A DNA stretch of 20,963 nucleotides from NCBI GenBank assembly GCA_002482435.1, contig DLFZ01000128.1, positions 1 to 20,963 of the forward strand, written 5' to 3'. Origin of the DNA: Christensenella sp. UBA7707. GTDB lineage: Bacteria > Bacillota > Clostridia > Christensenellales > CAG-138. A program made the translations under genes and the position numbers. This document shows, one piece after another, positions 18,133 through 20,963 of the stretch; the stretch's first letter is position 1; each line of letters starts with the position of its first letter. The notes under the pieces are model-generated. The model worked only from the letters and a program-made list of their open reading frames with translations. It searched no databases and was not told where the DNA came from.

Positions 18133-19482
18133 ATGACGACGCTTTTTGGAAAAACAAAGGCTAATTCAATACAGTTGATCGCGCTAGGCTTTGCGGGCAT
18201 TATTTTGCTAGGTGCGCTTCTTTTATCGTTTCCTATCTCTAATCGTGGGGGAGATTCGCTTCCGTTTTTGGACGCTCTGTTCACCTCGACCTCTGCCACC
18301 TGCGTCACTGGGTTGGTGGTTCATGATACCTATACGCAATTCAGCATTTTCGGTCAGATTGTGATTTTATGCCTGATTCAAATAGGCGGATTGGGCTTTA
18401 TGACAGTTGCGACCGTGTTTTTGATGATGGCGCGCCGGAAGATCGGGCTTTCTGAGCGGGGTATTTTGACGGAGTCGGTCAACGCGTTTCACATAGGCGG
18501 CATCGTGCGGCTGATAAAGCGCGTCGTTCTCTGCGTCGCGATCTTTGAAGGAACTGGCGCCCTGCTGCTCGCCCTGCGGTTTTGCCCCACGTTAGGCTTT
18601 TTCACGGGCGTTTATTACGCCGTTTTTCATTCCGTATCCGCTTTTTGCAATGCGGGTTTCGATCTGATGGGAAGGGTTGCCCCCTATGTCTCGCTTATCC
18701 CATATCAAAGCGATATCCTAGTTAATTTAACGATTATGGCGCTTATTGTGATTGGGGGGCTTGGCTTTGTGGTGTGGGACGACATCATTGAGCATAGGCA
18801 TCATTGGACGCGGTATAAGCTTCATACAAAAATAATCTTAACTTCCACTGTTGTTTTGATCGCGGGTGGCGCGGTGCTGTTTTACTGGATGGAAGAGCGA
18901 AACACCCTTGCCGGAATGACACCTGTAGGCAAGGTGCTCGCCTCGCTGTTTCAGTCCATCACCCCTAGGACGGCGGGCTTTAACACCGTAGATATTGCCA
19001 CGCTCACCGAAGGGGGAACTATGCTCTCCATGCTGCTCATGCTCATCGGCGCATCCCCGGGCTCAACTGGCGGCGGCATAAAAACCGCCACTGTGGTGGT
19101 CATTTTGACTGCGACCGTATCTTATATCCGTGGGGATGACGATATCAATATCTTCCGCAGAAGGTTGGAAGGCAGCATTTTAAAAAAAGCATATTGCAGC
19201 GCGACGATTTACGTAGTTCTCGCTCTTTTGGGCACCTTTTTACTTGTAAGTCTTCAGGGGCTGCCTGCAAAGGATGCGGCTTTTGAAGCGCTTTCGGCAA
19301 TTGGCACGGTCGGTTTGTCCACTGGCATTACGCGCGAGCTCAATGCGCTGTCGCGAGCTGTGATAATCCTCCTCATGTACAGCGGGCGTGTGGGAAGCCT
19401 TACGCTGGCCATGGCGATCATGTCGAGGGTGAGCAGGAAAAACGGCTTAAAAAACCCTGAGGAAAAGATTATGATAGGGTAG
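18133..19482 (+). CDS. ktrB: K+ uptake channel subunit, KtrB/TrkH family (NtpJ-like)
   Basis: A 449-residue membrane protein with four M1-P-M2 repeats. The four pore-loop glycines are visible: TSATCVTGL (Gly60), SAFCNAGF (Gly175), TPRTAGFNT (Gly282) and IGTVGLSTG (Gly394). The glycine-rich gate loop of the third repeat (GASPGSTGGGIKT) is at about 307-318. The length fits KtrB/NtpJ rather than the longer TrkH. It forms a K+ uptake system with the next gene. In E. hirae the K+ transporter gene ntpJ ends the ntp operon, the same place as here. The ribosome site is GAGGAT before ATG 18133. Confidence 0.94.
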   Translation: MTTLFGKTKANSIQLIALGFAGIILLGALLLSFPISNRGGDSLPFLDALFTSTSATCVTGLVVHDTYTQFSIFGQIVILCLIQIGGLGFMTVATVFLMMARRKIGLSERGILTESVNAFHIGGIVRLIKRVVLCVAIFEGTGALLLALRFCPTLGFFTGVYYAVFHSVSAFCNAGFDLMGRVAPYVSLIPYQSDILVNLTIMALIVIGGLGFVVWDDIIEHRHHWTRYKLHTKIILTSTVVLIAGGAVLFYWMEERNTLAGMTPVGKVLASLFQSITPRTAGFNTVDIATLTEGGTMLSMLLMLIGASPGSTGGGIKTATVVVILTATVSYIRGDDDINIFRRRLEGSILKKAYCSATIYVVLALLGTFLLVSLQGLPAKDAAFEALSAIGTVGLSTGITRELNALSRAVIILLMYSGRVGSLTLAMAIMSRVSRKNGLKNPEEKIMIG

Positions 19483-19493
19483 AGGGATAGAAT

Positions 19494-20144
19494 ATGAAAA
19501 GCATATTAATCATCGGTATGGGACGATTTGGGATACACCTTGCGACAAGGCTATCTGAGCTTAACAACGAGGTTATGATCGTCGATAAGCAGGAGGAAAA
19601 GATAACCCCGCTTCTGCCGATCGTGACCCGCGCCCAAATAGGCGATTGCATGGATGAGAATTTGCTGCGTTCCTTGGGTGTGAGCAATTTTGATATATGC
19701 TTCGTTTGCATCGGTGGCAATTTCCAGGCGTCGCTAGAAATAACTTCTTTGCTACAAGAGCTGGGCGCGAAGCATGTGGTTTCCAAGGCGGACAGGGAGA
19801 TACACGAAAAGTTCCTGCTACGCAACGGTGCAAACGAGGTTATACATCCCGAACGCGATGAGGCGCTTCGCGCTGCTATGAAATACGGCGCGCGCAAGGT
19901 GTTCGATTATTTTGAAATGGCAAGCGACTTTTCGGTTTTCGAGGTAGGAACACCGGAGAGCTGGGTGGGGAAAAGCATCAGGCAGATCAATGTTCGTACC
20001 AAGTATAATGTCAATATCATTGCCGTAAAGCAAAACGGAAAAGTTGTACCCGTGCCCAGCGCGGAATATGTGTTTGTGCAGGGGGAACACCTTATCATCG
20101 CCGGGCACTCGAAGGAATGCTCGCGCTTATCCGACTTTAAATAA
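19494..20144 (+). CDS. ktrA: K+ uptake regulatory subunit, KtrA/TrkA family
   Basis: A 216-residue cytoplasmic protein with an N-terminal RCK_N Rossmann domain: GMGRFG at residues 8-13 is the dinucleotide loop, and Asp31 after IV marks the end of beta-2. An RCK_C domain covers about 140-216, with a KTHF-like gate segment replaced by the usual variable region. KtrA rings bind ATP/ADP or NAD(H), and RCK_C often binds c-di-AMP, to gate KtrB. It follows ktrB after 11 bases with AGAGGG 7 bases before the ATG, so the two are one operon. Confidence 0.93.
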   Translation: MKSILIIGMGRFGIHLATRLSELNNEVMIVDKQEEKITPLLPIVTRAQIGDCMDENLLRSLGVSNFDICFVCIGGNFQASLEITSLLQELGAKHVVSKADREIHEKFLLRNGANEVIHPERDEALRAAMKYGARKVFDYFEMASDFSVFEVGTPESWVGKSIRQINVRTKYNVNIIAVKQNGKVVPVPSAEYVFVQGEHLIIAGHSKECSRLSDFK

Positions 20145-20176
20145 AACTTGCCGCGCGTGGCAAAAAGGCGATTAGT

Positions 20177-20352
20177 ATGCCTGCAAAAAGAAAGCACGAA
20201 GAGATATTAAGAGGTCGTATTTAAAGACACATTTTGTCCCTGTGCTTTCTTTGGTTTACTCGTTGATTATTCTGCAGATCGGCGGAGATAACGAAAACAT
20301 CATATTTTTTAGCGTATTGCTCGTGCCCATCTTTGCAAATGGGTGTTCATAA
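20177..20352 (+). pseudogene. Remnant of a KdpD-like (DUF4118) sensor kinase
   Basis: From ATG 20177, with AAAAAGG upstream, the first 15 codons read MPAKRKHEEILRGRI before TAA 20222. If one missing base is assumed there, the reading continues in the frame of AAG 20224 as KTHFVPVLSLVYSLIILQI, then GGDNENIIFFSVLLVPIFANG, ending at TAA 20350. Together they resemble the start of DUF4118/KdpD-type sensor kinases: basic N-terminus, first membrane helix, a G-x-NI loop and second helix. No kinase domain follows. Such kinases often lie next to ktr genes in Clostridia. I infer a gene first truncated, then frameshifted. Without database comparison the match is tentative. Confidence 0.45.
20187..20252 (+). 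terminator. 11-bp inverted repeat after ktrA, possible terminator
   Basis: AAAGAAAGCAC (20187-20197) and GTGCTTTCTTT (20242-20252) are perfectly complementary, with a 44-base interior. The right arm is T-rich and lies about 100 bases after the ktrA stop. The long loop makes it an unusual intrinsic terminator, and it sits inside the presumed kinase remnant, so a scar or chance event is also possible. Confidence 0.35.
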
Positions 20353-20409
20353 TTGCGGCGATGCATATTGCTCAACTCCTTTGCTGATACTTCACTTAGG
20401 GGTGATAAT

Positions 20410-20963
20410 ATGCAGTCTGATAAATCTTGCCTGATAGTGGAGCAGTATCTCTCTTATCTGACTACTATCAAGGGCGCAGCAAAAATACGGTATTAGAATA
20501 CAGATTGGATCTATAGCAGTTCCTTCGCTATGTAGCGGACAATAGGGGAGTGCAAACCGCCGATTTCCAATTTGCCGATGCCGGCTTCATACGGTCAATT
20601 CAGCTTGTGGATATGTACGGCTTTATTGCATACCATCAGGAAAACTTGCGATCTTCACCGGGTACAAGATGTCGGAAAATCGTGTCGATCCGTCAGTTCT
20701 GGAAATATCTCAAGGCAAAAGTACATGTAATTGATAACAATATCGCGGAAGAATTGGAAACTCCTAAGTTACCAAAACGGATCGTTCGCTGTCTCACGCT
20801 CGAAGAATCCGTTCGCTTGCTGTTAGAGTCTAGCTCCAGTTCTGTTAGGGATAATTGCATTATAACTATTTTCCTAAATTGTGCTCTGCGGCTATCTGAA
20901 CTTGCCGGGCTCAATATAGACCAGGGAGATAGCGACATTTTGACTGTCGTCGGCAAGGGAAAT
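20410..20963 (+). pseudogene. Broken XerC/D-type tyrosine recombinase, continues past window
   Basis: ATG 20410 follows a good GGGGTG site. The first frame reads MQSDKSCLIVEQYLSYLTTI and stops at TAG 20494 after one base appears to be missing in the GGCGC at 20473-20477; restoring it gives KGRSKNTVLEYRLDL, typical of the N-terminal SAM-like core-binding domain. A second lesion, TAG at 20514-20516, probably arose from CAG (LQQFLRYV). From there the frame is open to the window end. RSSPGTRCRKIVSIRQFWKY belongs to the same domain. The catalytic domain starts near LTLEESVRLL, with the first catalytic Arg in CALRLSELAGL and the Lys strand in VVGKGN. The rest (HxxR, Tyr) is outside. Two separate lesions argue for decay, though base-calling errors are possible. 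Confidence 0.75.

Overview
The window looks like chromosomal DNA of an anaerobic, low-to-moderate-GC member of the Clostridia (Bacillota). The basis is an RnfCDGEAB ferredoxin:NAD+ oxidoreductase operon, a bacterial V-type ATPase operon in Enterococcus/Clostridium gene order, strong AGGAGG-type ribosome binding sites, sigma-A-like promoters and a LytTR-type regulator. The species cannot be named from sequence alone.

Layout. (1) 1-505, minus: 5' two-thirds of a short-chain dehydrogenase gene, cut by the window edge. (2) 498-1565, minus: a LytTR DNA-binding regulator, a four-helix membrane partner, and a 48-codon ORF that may be the stub of a lost ABC-transporter ATPase. (3) 1566-2035: no convincing gene; it holds the regulator's promoter with an inverted repeat, and the terminator of the next operon. 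(4) 2036-6897, minus: complete rnfCDGEAB, mostly with 4-base stop/start overlaps. (5) 6898-7193: divergent promoter region with a 14-bp palindrome fitting the core of a Rex operator. (6) 7194-8825, plus: NhaC-family Na+/H+ antiporter followed by a very stable hairpin. (7) 8903-9195: leader with a U-tailed intrinsic terminator just upstream of the V-ATPase genes, suggesting attenuation. (8) 9196-17812, plus: nine V-type ATPase genes in the order G/H-like, I, K, E, C, F, A, B, D. (9) 17813-18132: gene-free stretch with AT-rich direct repeats. (10) 18133-20144, plus: KtrB/NtpJ-type channel subunit and KtrA-type regulatory subunit for K+ uptake. (11) 20177-20352: probable remnant of a KdpD-like (DUF4118) sensor kinase. 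(12) 20410 to the end: a XerC/D-type tyrosine recombinase gene with two inactivating lesions.

How it works together. The core (about 2.0-20.1 kb) reads as a coupled ion-bioenergetics block. Rnf uses reduced ferredoxin to reduce NAD+ and exports Na+ or H+. The V-ATPase interconverts ATP and an ion gradient; its c-ring protein keeps every side chain known to bind Na+ in Enterococcus hirae NtpK, so Na+ is the likely coupling ion. NhaC exchanges Na+ and H+, and KtrBA imports K+. The parts are known families. The less ordinary points are their clustering, the Rex-like site, the ATPase leader and the decayed genes at both edges. I found no clearly new type of system.
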